64,000 nucleotides of DNA from Owenia fusiformis (lineage: Eukaryota > Annelida > Polychaeta > Sabellida > Oweniidae). The stretch spans positions 6,997,169-7,061,168 of the forward strand of contig CAIIXF020000010.1 in NCBI GenBank assembly GCA_903813345.2, read 5' to 3'. Every line of letters begins with the position of its first letter. The stretch's first letter is position 1. The notes under the pieces were generated by a model. It saw only the letters and a list, made by a program, of their open reading frames with translations, had not been told where the DNA came from and did not search any database. Below, one piece after another: positions 25,778-38,197 of the stretch. The translations under genes and the position numbers were made by a program.

Positions 25778-26345
25778 TCATCTGCTTTTTCTATTTGAAA
25801 TTCTTGTTCTTGGAAAGAGAAATATCTGTCGGGAATTCTTCATCCTGTGTCAATAACTGCTGATGGGTTGTTATTGAAAATTGCCATATCAACATATTTT
25901 ATTTTGACATATCACTCTGGAGTGATCTAAATGCATGAAGCTAATGGGCCCCTATGCTAGGAACGTCCACCTGTGGCATACTAATATATCAACAATAACC
26001 TTTCAATAGTGCTGCTCTTCCATCTAGTCATTTCAATCAATGTATTCATTGCTAAGGTGAATGACTTAAATATCCAGAATTTCTCGCAAAATGGCTTTAA
26101 CTTTGACAAATTATGTTTAATTTACACTAAATAATTAAAATGTGAGTAATTTTTCTTTATTTAGTAATTTATTGTTACCCAACAAGGCAACTTAGGTAGG
26201 AACAACCTTCTTAAACCCCTTTTTAAAATAATTTTTCATCTGCTTTATATGGTTGTTTTTAGATTTGAAATATATGAAATTCTTGTTTTTTGGAAGAAAA
26301 CTATCTGACGTGTTCAGAATTCTTCATCCTGTTTTAATAACTGAA
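25778..26345. repeat. pair of diverged direct repeats (about 90-110 bp)
   Basis: 25778-25865 and 26237-26345 share TTCATCTGCTTT, GAAATTCTTGTT, TTGGAA, CTATCTG and GAATTCTTCATCCTGT in the same order, with the second copy longer by small insertions. They look like an old local duplication. Confidence 0.65.
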
Positions 26346-26667
26346 TTGAAATCACAAGGGGCAACATGGGAAGAGTTGAAATCACTAGGTATATATTTCA
26401 ATGTTTGCTTAATTCTTAAAATATGATGACACAAATTGTATGACAACATAAAACACATTAACACTTTAAATGACTCATTTTCATGATTGCCTCTTCAAAG
26501 GCTGATGATGTCACATTTAATTGATGCTACACCTCGTAGATACACTTAAAGGTGAAATTTTTCAGAAAACACTAAAAACAAATTTCAAATCTCCCATGTA
26601 CAAATAAACCTTATACATGTACATGTTGAGTTTTGTAAATAGACATGACAAAGAATGAAATGCCTTT

Positions 26668-26872
26668 GACAAGGCATCAACATGCAAAATGTCACCACCT
26701 GTCACTTGCTATAGAGACCAAACACTAACCACATATGCCAAACACCAGCCACCGAACATAATCCAGAGTTGGAGACTATAACAATGAAAAAAAAGAAGAA
26801 AACTATCCTTCAAACCTTTGAATCAATCTATAAAAGACCAATCCTTGTTACATGCCACCTATTGGTGATAAG
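26668..26872 (+). repeat. dispersed family copy 4 (longest)
   Basis: GACAAGGCATCAACATGCAA, AATGTCACCACCTGTCACTT, AGACCAAACACTAACC and GCCAAACACCAGCCACC, ending at CATGCCACCTATTGGTGATA. It has extra sequence between the AGTTGGAGA block and the end compared with other copies. Confidence 0.7.
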
Positions 26873-27952
26873 ATGTCATTCTCATAGTTGGTAGAAATAC
26901 AATGAACTAATATTCAAAAATCTCTCACAGAATGGCATCATATATCTAACCATGGGGATTGAATGTCCATGATCTAACCAATGAACTCTAGTTTCTTAGG
27001 TTTATTAAAAGGGGTCAGGACTTGCTAGGTAATTCTATTATGTGAACTCTACTTCTGTAATACAAACAAAGTGACAACTGCAGAACAACAGTAGTGCCAT
27101 CTTTTTTATACAACAAATCCAGGCTCTTCCTTGATTCAATCAATGCTATGGCTAATAGCACAGTCAGTGACATTATTACTTCGTAAGCCTACCCCTGAGG
27201 GACTTCGCACATTTCATTCAAATCAATCAATTTCAGCCGGCAGCCAGCGCCTATCCAAGAGCACAAACTACGACAAATAACTCCCAAAGCTGAATTCACG
27301 TCATTTTTGTAATCACTGCTACGTGTTTGGTTGAAGAAACACTTCCATGGGGATGAAGGGTGATCTAAAGGAATGTTACGGAAAGATTGGAATCAATCAA
27401 TGTTGTGGGCTGATTCACCACACACAGGGATTCATTAAAGCCTCACTTATTACAAAATCAATCTGAGAACCTTGCCATGGCTGGCCAGACCTGGATGTCC
27501 AAAGGGTTTACTTATAAGCTTTAAAAGAGAAATAATGCACAACAACCTTTTAAATGGCTTGTGAACCACTCAGAGGAATGCTTTTACGTTTATAAATGTA
27601 ATTAACCAAAAATAAGATAAGAACTGGGAATTGAAATTAGGGTTTTACACAGCAGAACACACTGGCACTAATTCATTTCTTACACTAGATTTGCAAACTT
27701 TTGTAAGAAAGAGATGTGACGATTATCAGACGTGACAATTACCAGATGGTGACAGGGCAACATACGTGTGCTTAATATCCTTCCACCTTTTTGTGAAAAA
27801 CTACTAAGTCTTTTGAATTATCATAAAATCATGAAATGACCACTTTATTCCAATATCTACTACTTCGTGGTTCATTGAAAAAAAAAATCTCACTATAAGA
27901 TAATCAATGTTGTGTCTCATAATCACCTGGTCAAATATGAATAAAAATTTAC

Positions 27953-27983
27953 CTTCTTTTGCTCTGGTACGGCGCTTCTCAGC
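27953..27983 (-). CDS. APBA1: APBA 31-nt microexon 3 (basic linker)
   Basis: A 31-nt exon encoding AEKRRTRAKE plus the first base of the next codon. The acceptor is GTTTTTTTCAG|GCTGAG, with a strong pyrimidine tract, and the donor is AGAAG|GTAAAT. It enters in phase 0 and leaves in phase 1, completing a Val codon with the TT that opens the PTB exon at 19403-19554. Skipping it would shift the frame, so it must be constitutive in any transcript using the flanking exons. The peptide is highly basic (six K/R in ten) and sits just before the PTB fold, where it could act as a charged hinge; that role is inference. Confidence 0.85.
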
Positions 27984-28882
27984 CTGAAAAAAACAACAAT
28001 ATTTACAATATTAGTTTCACTGAGGTTTTATACATGTAGTTGTGGGAGTTGTCCATCCATGAAACAAAGATCTACAATACAGTAAAGGCTGCTGTGGAAA
28101 GAAATTCCAGATTAAACCATATTCACAAATATCAAGCTCTTGTAATTAACTGTGACCAAAATTCTGTTTTTCTTTAAATATTTGAACTTCATAATAATAA
28201 TGAATTATTTAAAAACACCAGGAAAATAAACATGCATGCAATCTGATTGCAATTTATAAGCTCACATGGCGAACCATATATTATAATCATTTTTTGGAAT
28301 AGAAACTTCGGGTTGGTCTATGAAGCACTGATATTACGTGGGAGATGAACACAAGGGAACTGTCTACCGCTAATCAAATGAGCAAACACACAGGAACCAG
28401 CAAAATGTATTCTGCCATCAAGGTGTATTTAATTAAGAAAATGCCATTACTTCCAACTTATTTCAATTATTTCAGAGCAAAGTGGGAGTCTTCGGTCTCA
28501 TGATACCATGACATTTTGCATACTAATTATTTTGACTTAAGACATGGCTGATGTTCGATTTTGTTGTTCATTTACCCTGATTCTGTTTCAGCTAGCTACA
28601 TTACCCTCTATCTATAGCAGATGATTTTACAGTTTTGAAGTTGATAACATTATAATAATCTCAGATGAGGATTTCATTTTATGAGAACAATGACCCAAGG
28701 GTGAATGGCCAAATGCCAAGTGTGGTTTAATAAGCCAGATTCAGGCATGAAGAAAATGTGCCAAATTCAATGCACAAAGTCAAGGTATGATTTCCTGTTT
28801 ATAAAAAATTAATTTGTGATTTTCTGATCACTATCTTCTGACTCTGAATAGAGAGGAGATCAGAAAATAACCTCTCATTTAA

Positions 28883-30099
28883 CCTTTAGCGTGCTGCCGG
28901 CGGACTCGTCCGCCGAGACTAAAATGTCTCTCACAACTGCCGGCGGACCCATACGCCCGATTTCAAACTTTTAAAAACTTTACTTTTTCGCGCCATTCGT
29001 ATTGTCCAATTGATGATTTGCGATCACTGAATGGATTCTATCTTGTAGTGACGTCACAATTAGGTCACCTAGCTCTAGATGTTTGATTTTGAGAGATTAT
29101 CTTCTATATTTCGTGCTTTATTGATTCATTTTTCATGAAAGCGCTCTATTTGACTAGATCAACATTCATGCTAAGCACATACCAAGTCTAAGATCTTACT
29201 GACATGATTTAGATAGCGGTTAAGCGCCCCCCGATTTTGACAAAAACGGGGGGCGCTAATAGGCATCGATGTTTAGTATGAATTTCACCCAAACTTCGCA
29301 CATATATAGAAATAATCATGATCTAGTCAATGTGGCTTAACTGGTAAATATCCGACTCATGGTTTTCATAAAAGAAACGACAATATTTTTAGCTCAAAAC
29401 TGCCAAGTGTCCGCCATTTCGTGATTCCATCATGTCTAATATCATTTCTATATGACGTCACACCAATAAGACGAAATACATGACAACAGTATCCATAAAC
29501 AAAATTCCTGAATTCTGATCGCAAAAGGTCAATTAGATTGCCCGATTTATTCAGTGCCTAACATGACTTCCTGTTGACCTAGAAATGGCGATATTTCGAA
29601 AAATAATTCTCAATTCAACAATTTAAACAGTGTTTTAGTCGTTTTTAGTGAACGAATCGTACAAAATGGTGGACAAAAACGATCACAACGAAAATGTGGA
29701 GGAAATGGATTACGATTTCGAGCTCTTTAGGCTCTTGGAAGCCGATAACGGTCATCAAAAATAGAAACTAGAATATTTTCTGAATTGAAAAATTGAACAT
29801 TCGATCGCTGCAAATTCAGATTTGGATTCTGACCAGACGAAGAGGCGGAGCGGCGGATTCCGGGGGAGTATTCATGGTATATTTATGCCCAGTCGTGTTA
29901 ATGTACGAAAAAATTCATGAGAACATTTTTTTCATGAGCCAGGCCACTGTATTTTCCCTTTGTGAAAATTTTATCCAGATTCATTCAGTAGTTATTGAGA
30001 TATTAATTATTTAGTCCAGGCATATCATTTTTTGCACTCTTTGAAAAATAAGCCAGTTGCGTGGGATATATTTGCTGAAATAAGGCAGCATGGTAAAGG
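28883..30099. mobile_element. decayed piggyBac-like element, 1217 bp, TTAA target sites
   Basis: TTAA occurs at both boundaries (28879-28882 and 30100-30103). The ends are CCTTTAGCGTGCTGCCGG and, inverted, CCTTTACCATGCTGCCTT, a 16-bp TIR with 14 matches. Much of the interior is markedly GC-richer than the intron around it. A short frame from 29666 encodes a Met-led acidic stretch (MVDKNDHNENVEEMDYDFEL) that ends in a stop after about 32 codons. Its acidic character fits the N-terminus of a piggyBac transposase, but no DDD catalytic region is present. TTAA specificity and terminal CCYTTTA support the superfamily; it is non-autonomous and mutated. Confidence 0.85.
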
Positions 30100-31342
30100 T
30101 TAAAGAGGCTACATGTATGTAGCTTTTCAAAGGGTATTTCTAATATTGTAGGATGAATGTCAGTAAGAAATTAAACAATTAGTCTTGAATCAATCTCTTG
30201 ACAGTGTTCTGTACCTATATCCCCCTCGACCATATCCACCTTCTACACAGGTATTGAAATTATGTGACAGGAGCCAAGGTTTCGCTTACATCAATAGTTC
30301 AATACTTATCTCCAATATCAATTAAGCTAATCGGATTTCATAAAGGTATACAGATAAATATGATGGAATTGATAATCATTACGAATTTGCAAATGAGTTG
30401 GGATTTCTCAAGCGTACAGTTTATGCTATATTAAAAAGTAGCCAGTTAGACTGCTTCAAATAATCAATTTTCAATTAACGATAATGTTTATGTTAAACTG
30501 GAAGTATTACAATGATATTGATAAAGTGCATCCTGGAAACTGAACATACTGTGAATATTTCTTTAAACAAAAGAAATTTTTGACACGAATTGTAAATATA
30601 GAATTAGATGCCATTGATTGTATTGTATCAGTGCTTCATTATGAATGCCAACTGACAGGAATCTTCTATCTAAATAATAATAAAGTTATTATTCTTCAAT
30701 GGCATTCCTACAACATATTGTCATACAGTTACAACTAGATAAAAATAAATGGAATTTGCAAGAGAATAGTAAACTAGCAAGATGAAAAGAGTTTAAATTG
30801 TAGCAAAATACCAGAAAATAAGACACTCTATCTAAATTTTAGAGAGAGAAAATAATGAAATAATGTTCTGGACGGAGTCGTGAGTAATGTATATCATCTT
30901 GGTTGATGGCTTTTCTAATGTATTATTTAATATGACCTTATTTGTAGATCCCATTAAGTCAGAATGTGATGCATCTCCGTAATGCATTTAGAATTCTAAG
31001 AAATGTATGCTAATGTGAAAAGGATTAGGTGAATACAAGGGAAAGTCAGCAAATGGAGTCAATTATAAAGCATGATACAAATCCCCATAAAGGTTTTAAT
31101 ATTACAAAAAATTTAATGACACTTCAACAGTAAAATGTTTACAGAATGTGAAGAAATGGTCTAAATTCAAAATGTTTAATAGAACAAAATGGTTTTGGTA
31201 AGAGGTGTGAAATTAAATCTCACAAGAAATACTTCTCATTGAATAAGGATGAATAAAAAGAAGTTAATACAAATTTTGCAATCAAAATGAAAAATATGTG
31301 TAGATGATGCTTGACCAATCAAATATCAATCTAATTCAAGAC

Positions 31343-31428
31343 CCTCATCCTCCCAACACAGGGGTACAGACAGCATCCACTCTGTTCCTTAGAATGATGG
31401 CTAAATCCCTGTATTTGGAGAATGACAC
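31343..31428 (+). repeat. single-copy relative of the 51-bp repeat array at 41 kb
   Basis: CATCCTCC, ATCCACTCTGTT and CCCTGTATTTGGAGAATG occur here in the same order and spacing type as at 41.07-41.16 kb, but only once. It looks like the unexpanded form of the same dispersed element. Confidence 0.7.
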
Positions 31429-31590
31429 TGATGCAACAGAAAATCATCCTTTGTATAATCTTTCTTACTTTCTGTAAATAAATAAAACACAGGATACTGC
31501 AAGTGCATGTATATAAAATAATAAAAAACAAAAAATAAAGAACATAAAAAATTTGAAAAAACACATTTTTATTCATATATTTATTTTACT

Positions 31591-31736
31591 TAATGCCTTG
31601 GTCACATTTGCTCAGATTTTCACTAAGGCGCCTGGCCGATTGAGTATTTTGTTCAAAATCGAATACAATATTGAACAAAACACTCAATCGGCCAGGCGCC
31701 AGCCGATGGATCGGAGCATATGTGACCAAGGCATTA
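31591..31736. mobile_element. 146-bp near-palindromic MITE
   Basis: The ends TAATGCCTTGGTCACATTTG and CATATGTGACCAAGGCATTA are inverted. A second inverted block, GGCGCCTGGCCGATTGAGTA / CACTCAATCGGCCAGGCGCC, follows, then TTTTGTTCAA / TTGAACAAAA, leaving a loop of about 20 bases. The whole element can fold into one imperfect hairpin with arms of roughly 60 nt. No coding capacity. It lies just downstream of exon 2 in the pre-mRNA. Confidence 0.9.
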
Positions 31737-31779
31737 CTCCCAATCAATGAAGTTGTACTTATTTGAGAGATCTATCTAC

Positions 31780-31889
31780 CTGAGCACTCCTGTTAACTGG
31801 AGGTGTAGACAATTCTGGGATGTCAACCTTGGCCTCTTTGACATAGTTCCTGTCCAGTAGTTGGTCCGTCTCCTCATCTGTGTCATACT
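31780..31889 (-). CDS. APBA1: APBA shared N-terminal exon 2 (acidic to basic linker)
   Basis: Internal exon of 110 nt: 2 bases plus 36 codons, ending in phase 0. The acceptor is TATTTGCAG|AGTATG and the donor GCTCAG|GTAGAT. It begins EYDTDEETDQLL after joining either first exon and ends STPPVNRSAQ. The start is strongly acidic; the rest is Pro/Ser-rich linker before the PTB domain. No domain is recognised, but codon use is ordinary, no stops occur in the used frame, and both junction phases match the neighbouring exons. It is joined upstream to exon 1a or 1b and downstream to the 31-nt microexon. A role as a flexible partner-binding tail is inference. Confidence 0.85.
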
Positions 31890-31962
31890 CTGCAAATACA
31901 TTGAGATCTAACAGTTAGATATTAGTATTTGTGTGTTTTTGAGAGACATGTGCATGTTTTAA

Positions 31963-32490
31963 CAGGGTTCACAACTAAGGTTGAAAACAATTTTCATGAA
32001 TGCCCAATTTTACATAAGCATTCATTTCATTGCCCAACAGGCAACGAGGTTTTTTAAGTCCATTGCCAAAAGCATAAATTGGATGTCATTGGCAATCATG
32101 CAGCTGTGATTTTTTAATCTCTGTTTTGAGATATTTGTCTTTACTGGTACAATTAATTTTAGAGTAGTTTCCTGAAAAAGATGGGATTGTAACATCAACT
32201 TCTTCAATGTGAACACCACAGAAACATCACCTTAGCATAAGTGAAAATACATGAGTGAAACTCAAAAAAGTAGGAGTCAATAAAAGAAATAGAATATTGA
32301 TAAAATCTTTCAAAGCATTCATGAACTGTTTATACTTTATGCATATTTGTATAATTTTCTATTTAGTGTAAGTATCTAACTTTTAACTTTATAATGTATA
32401 ATGACTATTTCAACAATTGTACTTCTCAGCGATCTGAGGGGGGATGGGACAAATTTTCGGGGTTCTAGAAAGTTCCCGGTGAGAACCCTG
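31963..32490. mobile_element. possible hAT-like remnant with CAGGGTTC ends
   Basis: CAGGGTTCACAAC at one side and GGTGAGAACCCTG at the other form an imperfect terminal inverted repeat starting CAGGG, a common hAT-type end. No convincing target duplication was found and there is no coding interior. Speculative. Confidence 0.35.
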
Positions 32491-33052
32491 CTTCTATACA
32501 GATGTAATTTTGTCACACTGATGAATTTCTTCTGCCACTATTGTGAATTATGAGTAATGAGTCACAAATCAAATAAATAATCTCAAATAACTAAAAATAA
32601 AGAGTATAGAAAAATATATATCGTGGCATGTGGGAATGCATGATATTACAGGCAGCAAGTTCTCAGATAACACATTAGTACTGAAGCATCATCTAAGAAG
32701 AATAGAGCAGAAAATCTCTACAATATGCTCAGTGTATTGTACTGGAATAAGTGCCACAATATGTCACGTAGGAGTCTTGAGTAGAAATTAAAATTGTACG
32801 CTCTCCAATCCTGTACTGTCCTTTAGCCAACAAAGAAGTCACAACTTCTGCTTTCAGAATTACGATTCATTTTACATTTCAAAACCATGTGAGAAAACAC
32901 ATATTGTACAGTTCTAAATGTTAAGAAATAAAACGAATCTACAGTACCTCTACTGCCCTCTTTACACTTTTAGCTAATTTGGGAGTTTAAGTCTTGCTTC
33001 ATTTACACTAAGACACCCTATGCACGATCATACCCTAAGTTGTGCCACTTTA

Positions 33053-33067
33053 GAGAGAGAGAGAGAG
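33053..33067. repeat. (GA)n microsatellite
   Basis: A short run of GAGAGAGA, about seven dinucleotides. Confidence 0.85.
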
Positions 33068-33884
33068 GTGCTCGTAACTTCACTTTATTCCACAAAATAT
33101 AATAGCTTTGATGGGATATCCTTTACTTTGATGATTATATTGATTTTTGAATGCTAGAGATTTGTTTGTTTGGCATTATCACAAAGTATACTATACCTGT
33201 GTTTGGAATCGTTCCTCAGTTGAGATAATCTGTTCAGGAATGAAGTAAAATGAAATAATTTCTTTATGGGGAAGGTCAAATGACAACTTCATCATCTTGA
33301 AGAATTTTGATTTTTTGAAAAATTTTAAGCGAAAATCAAATCAACATTTTCAAATTTAATTAGATTAAGGAGATGGGGGTTAAACCATGAAAAATTACCT
33401 TTTTCTACAATTATCAATATTTGGTCAGAGTCAACCACTACATGTTGAATATAATAGCTGCAATCATCTGACAATGTTAGTTGTATTGAATACATGTTGT
33501 ATTTTATTATCCATCATAATTCCATTCTATGGATGGTTGGGTTGGTTAATGTACAGGTATAAACGAGTATTCACCTTATTAACTTAAGATATTGTTTTAC
33601 ATAGTTTTCATAGTGCAATTATATCTGCTCATGTTTTTTAGTATCAGTAGTACACAGTATTACCCTTATGTTTAACCTCTTGGATACCCTGAGTGATAGA
33701 TAGATATGGATCAAAAAACTTATTAAACTCATTAATTTCAAATCCGAATTCCCATGGAAGGCATATGTGCCAAAGCGAAAATACCAAACATTATTACAAT
33801 ATACAGCAAAAAAGAAAATATATAAATAAAATATATAAACGTAGTCACCTGTCATAAGGAAAACAAATCCCAATGAAAAGAAGC

Positions 33885-34048
33885 AATGCCCAATACACCT
33901 TCCCCTACCATTGAAGTACCATTATAATGCCTAATACACCTTCCCCTACCATTGAAGTACCATTATAATGCCTAATACACCTTCCCCTACCATTGAAGTA
34001 CCATTATAATGCCTAATACACCTTCCCCTACCATTGAAGTACCATTAT
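33885..34048. repeat. 41-bp tandem repeat, 4 units
   Basis: Four nearly identical 41-bp units (AATGCCTAATACACCTTCCC then CTACCATTGAAGTACCATTA T). Only the first differs, CCC for CCT. The high identity suggests recent expansion. Confidence 0.97.
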
Positions 34049-34532
34049 CACAATCTGGGTATTATTTAGAGCTATTTCTATTATAGCTATTTTGTGACAT
34101 CATTAAGATGTTATCATCAGTATCAAAACTTCACATTCATTTGTCCTTTGCAGAGGATAGTGATTCATATTAGCTTCTGAACTTCAGGGTGATACCAAAA
34201 ATGCCTTCCGATTTGATACAAGAGACAAGTTTTTCAGTGTAAATATTAGCTAAGTAATTTGAGAAACACTTTGAATGAATGGCACGACTCTTCATAATAG
34301 GTTTATGATCTATATTAAGTTCATCAATGTTTTATTCTTAGAATTAATACCAACAATTTTTCATGAATCAATCGTTATCAGTTAATAACACGACTGTAAT
34401 ATATAGCAGCATCACTGATAGCTGACATACCTAAAGCTACAATGTTCAAAGCATACAATTACACAAATTCAAAATGAGTTCACTTGTATAGACTTTAATG
34501 GTGTCTCCTAGAACGGAGCAAGCAGGTAATAC

Positions 34533-34608
34533 ACCCAGTTGAGAAGAAATAAATCCTCTTGTACCCAGCTGAAAAATATAAATCATCTTACATTCAGTTG
34601 AGAACATT
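34533..34608. repeat. short degenerate tandem repeat
   Basis: About two units sharing CACCCAGTTGAGAAGAAATA / TACCCAGCTGAAAAATATAA and AATC(C/A)TCTT, with a third partial CATTCAGTTGAGAAC. Confidence 0.6.
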
Positions 34609-37600
34609 GATGAAATATGATGTTTTGATCAATTTTTGGAAAAAAATTAACATAGCATGGGAGAATCCTAAAGAGAACACTTCATTCTCAATTTCTCAAT
34701 GGATGTTTGGTCAAATCCTTTCCAATGGACCATATCACTAGTGTGAGGAAAACCTCTCTTCATGAAACATGAAATGACTTTCAAAAATGTCCAACTGACT
34801 TCAGGTTGATCAACCCTTCTTGATGATCACCTGTCCACAAGATACAATATTCGAGGATGTTCCATGTGGTACCAGCTACAATTCTTTCACTAGACAAGTC
34901 ACTCTTAATCAGGGTCTGATAAGATTAGAATTGCCACAAAAAGCATTGTTTTCATTTCATGGGTAGTATCCAAAAGAAAAAATAATGTCCAAAATAAATA
35001 TACAAACTTATACACTGGATGCAAGAATACAAAACTCAGAACATGCATGCGATATCAACCAGAAAATCTTGCATCATTTGTACAGCTCGATCCAAAATAC
35101 TCTTTTCGAAATGGAACATTCTAGCATAAGCATCATGTCTTATAACAGAGTATGTTACATGGTTCTTGGGGTTCTTTCATAAACACTACAGTGATACAGC
35201 ATCGATTCTGACGAGTATGAGGATGAAATATTTCAATAAAGATGCTCTTTGTTGTAGAAAGTATCCGGAGAGATGTCTGGTAATTGGTAATTACGGAGTT
35301 CGAGGATGTAGTGGCAGACATATTTCTAATTGATTGACGATAATGTCAAATCTTTATCAACGTTCCATGCTATGAATAGCATAGAATACCATAAACACCA
35401 TAGTATAGTCTAAAGTACACATACAGTTTCCATAAAAAAAACTTGTATACATGTAGTATAGAAAATAATAGAGAAGTTAAGTTACGGAGAAGTTGAACGT
35501 AAATGTGAAATACTATGACCCCCCAGGGATTGTTGTCTACCTCTCGGCTCATTTGGTTTAAATGGGAACCTTTTTCCAACTATTTTCCTCACACCTTCAT
35601 ACTCAATTAAGCAAATAAAGGCTGTGATGTGAAAATTGTCCATATGTGGGCATTATTTTACACGTACGTTTCACGTGCACATTTTAAAAACAGTGCTAAC
35701 TCAACCTTCCTAACATAGGCTAATATACATAAATCTTCCATAAAATCTTCTATGAAACCCTTTATATAGTAAATACATCTGTGTTTATTTCTTTCCCAAG
35801 TCCTGCCTCTAATGTTTTCAGATAAATTTATAGCTTTACACGGTGCTGCAAGATTCTGCAACTTTTATCTTTCTGAACTATACTGATGGCAAACACTCAC
35901 TGGAAATTGAAATCACTTCAATGTTATTTGCCGCCTCTGAATACGTGACGCATAATAGACAAAGCTTAAGTTATTTCCAAATGATTCATTTTTTATTATC
36001 GCAATATCTCTGCTGTCAATTAAAAGATAACTTAATGGTGCTCATAAGTATAAGCTAAAATAAAAAGGTTGTGAACAATACCAATAACAAACTTCTCATA
36101 TTTGTTCAGGATGAGGAGATTCAAGTGAATATTCCAGTGCACTGATGAATCAAGTAATCTTAATATTTCTGTTATTCAAATGTTACATATAGATAGATAA
36201 ACATAATACTGATATAGATCATCATGCAGTAGTCTCCATCACTGGATTGTAGGGGCAATGTGCTGGGGTTTTCCTATTCCATGGGCTGTTTGATTTTTTT
36301 TATTAAATGGCCTATGTGATGGTTTTTGTCAATTTCAGGTGCTGTATGATGATTTTTTGTCTATTTGGGGTTCAGACTTTGTAGAAATACATAAAAATGC
36401 AAAATTATCAAACTATTCATGCATGATAGGCTTTTTAAATATTTTATTTCTGTGATGTATTTTATGTCATTTTGTTACATCTTTATGTTGCTTAAGATTT
36501 TTTCATAATATTTTGTTTTTCATCTCTTCAAATATTTTTCTCCCCATCTCTCAGAATTAATTAGTCACACGTGAGCAGTTATGGCATTTCAAGTAGTCTT
36601 AGCATTTTAATTGAATAATAATAAAGATATTAATATAATATCTTTCGTCGTAATGACTAGTTAGAATCCTTCTTACGTTCAATGCATACATCTTATTAGT
36701 CTAAGGACAGAATGTTTACAATTATCTTCTTAATGGCCTAAATCCTGCTCATTTAAATAGATCTCACATATCAATATAGAAATATGAAAGGCATTTATCT
36801 TAGTTGTAAAGTAAGTAAATGCATTGTCTTGAAACGTCAGATGATTTATTTTGAAATAAGATTCTGTTTTCATCCATTAAATACTGATAGCAGCTTTGGT
36901 AAAGAGGATTTATGGAAAAATTATTGATTATTTTCAGAATTTTTTACTAAGTCTGTATGTAAATGATCAGATAAATACACAGACGTCGAGCGATTATATT
37001 TCAAATGAATCAAGGTTTTCTAGATTGTTTAACTTGAAAACATATATAAATGTGATTTTGTAATGTCGCATTTGTACTTTTAATCCAAACTGCTTATGTA
37101 CATTAAAACATAAGTAAAAAAAACATGAATCTCGGTGCATTTCTATCAAACCAATTCCCTGTCCTTGGTTAAAATTTGTCTGCTGAGACATTATAAAGTG
37201 CCCTCAGGAACACAGAACCTAGTGCTAGAGTTGACGAAACTCTCTCAAAGAAGAGAAATTAAACAAGAGGAAAGCAATTATAAAGCAATCAATTTCCTTA
37301 ATTTTTTCATTTCCACAACCATTCATTAACTTCATCAGGTAGACTTTAAAAAGGTATATTGACTCAAGAGCAATTAATTATCACACAATGGAAAGCCTTG
37401 ACAAGATGATGGGAGGCACATGGATGGGATAAAATATCAAATAATGATGTTTAGCTGTTATAACATCTCGTATTGCATTCTAATCTATTAGATACATGTA
37501 CATTCAATGACTGGGATTCAATGAACTTCTCATATAGCAAAAGCAACAGGTTTCATTTTGGATTTCATCCTTTTTACACACTTCTGAACATTATGAAATG

Positions 37601-37971
37601 ATATAGTATTTGAGAATATCTGAAATTATGTCATGTAGGGTGGCTATGTATCCTCCATTTCTTTATGTTCAATTGGAGATTTATATACAGGTGAAATTAT
37701 TTAGAATATTTTCATGTAAAAAATCATTGTGTACAGATATAATATTTGTTGTATTGTGAAAAGAATAAGGCTTTCTCAGGTTTAAACTAGTTCTCCTGGA
37801 ATCACAGTTTAACAGTAGTGGTTAATTAATGTAAGAATTTTACTTACAAATAACAGAATCGAAAGCATAAACATTATGTAACCCCAACACAAAACTTATC
37901 ACACTGAAAGTGTTTAGAATCTCAGTAATACTGCTATTTCACATAACACTAGTTATGAATCAAGTCTTGAT

Positions 37972-38027
37972 GCCCCCCCCCCCACTCTCCATCTTATGTA
38001 CTTCATAGCATGGGGGTGAGGGGGGCA
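37972..38027. other. C-run / G-run imperfect hairpin
   Basis: TG followed by 13 C residues, then about 30 bases later GGGGGTGAGGGGGGCA. The two arms could pair. It lies about 120 bp on the 3' side of exon 1a (within its first intron in the transcript). Function unknown. Confidence 0.45.
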
Positions 38028-38142
38028 CAAAAGGTTTGAAGCAAAACTGATTCTACCTTTAAATCTTATTAGAACATTCAAGGGCAACATCTGATGAATA
38101 TAAAACACTAAGAACATAAATACTAATCTACCTAAGACCTAC

Positions 38143-38197
38143 CTATATGACAGTACGGACAGTTATCATAATCATAATCCACCATAGCTGTCGTCAT
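38143..38197 (-). CDS. APBA1: APBA alternative first coding exon 1a (proximal)
   Basis: First coding exon of 55 nt: 18 codons plus one base. It encodes M-T-T-A-M-V-D-Y-D-Y-D-N-C-P-Y-C-H-I and donates at ATAG|GTAGGT. An in-frame TAA lies ten codons upstream with no ATG between, so the first Met is the likely start (A at -3; a second in-frame Met is at codon 5). A weak acceptor-like TTTCAAG directly precedes the ATG region, so a 5' UTR exon further upstream (for example in the GC-richer patch near 49 kb) is possible but unproven. The exon resembles exon 1b in residue pattern, length and donor, which points to exon duplication. Expression of either exon needs transcript data. Confidence 0.8.

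Larger units (their letters stand above)
20241..27952 (-). other. remainder of the APBA intron between exons 3 and 4
   Basis: Intron sequence without recognised exons. It contains the 42-bp array at 21.4 kb, dispersed-family copies at 22.4, 25.4 and 26.7 kb, and a diverged direct duplication (about 25778-25865 and 26237-26345). The stretch 27.2-27.5 kb is somewhat less AT-rich, but no splice-bounded ORF was identified there. Confidence 0.8.
27984..31779 (-). other. APBA intron between exons 2 and 3
   Basis: A 3796-bp intron, GTAGAT...TTTTTTCAG. It contains the piggyBac-like relic (28.88-30.10 kb), a single-copy relative of the 41-kb repeat (31.34 kb) and the 146-bp palindromic MITE (31.59 kb), the last only about 44 bp from exon 2. 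No further exon was recognised. Confidence 0.85.

Noticed and set aside
29793-30014. 73-aa plus-strand frame
   Set aside because: Falls in the decayed piggyBac-like element and does not continue the short transposase-like N-terminus in frame.
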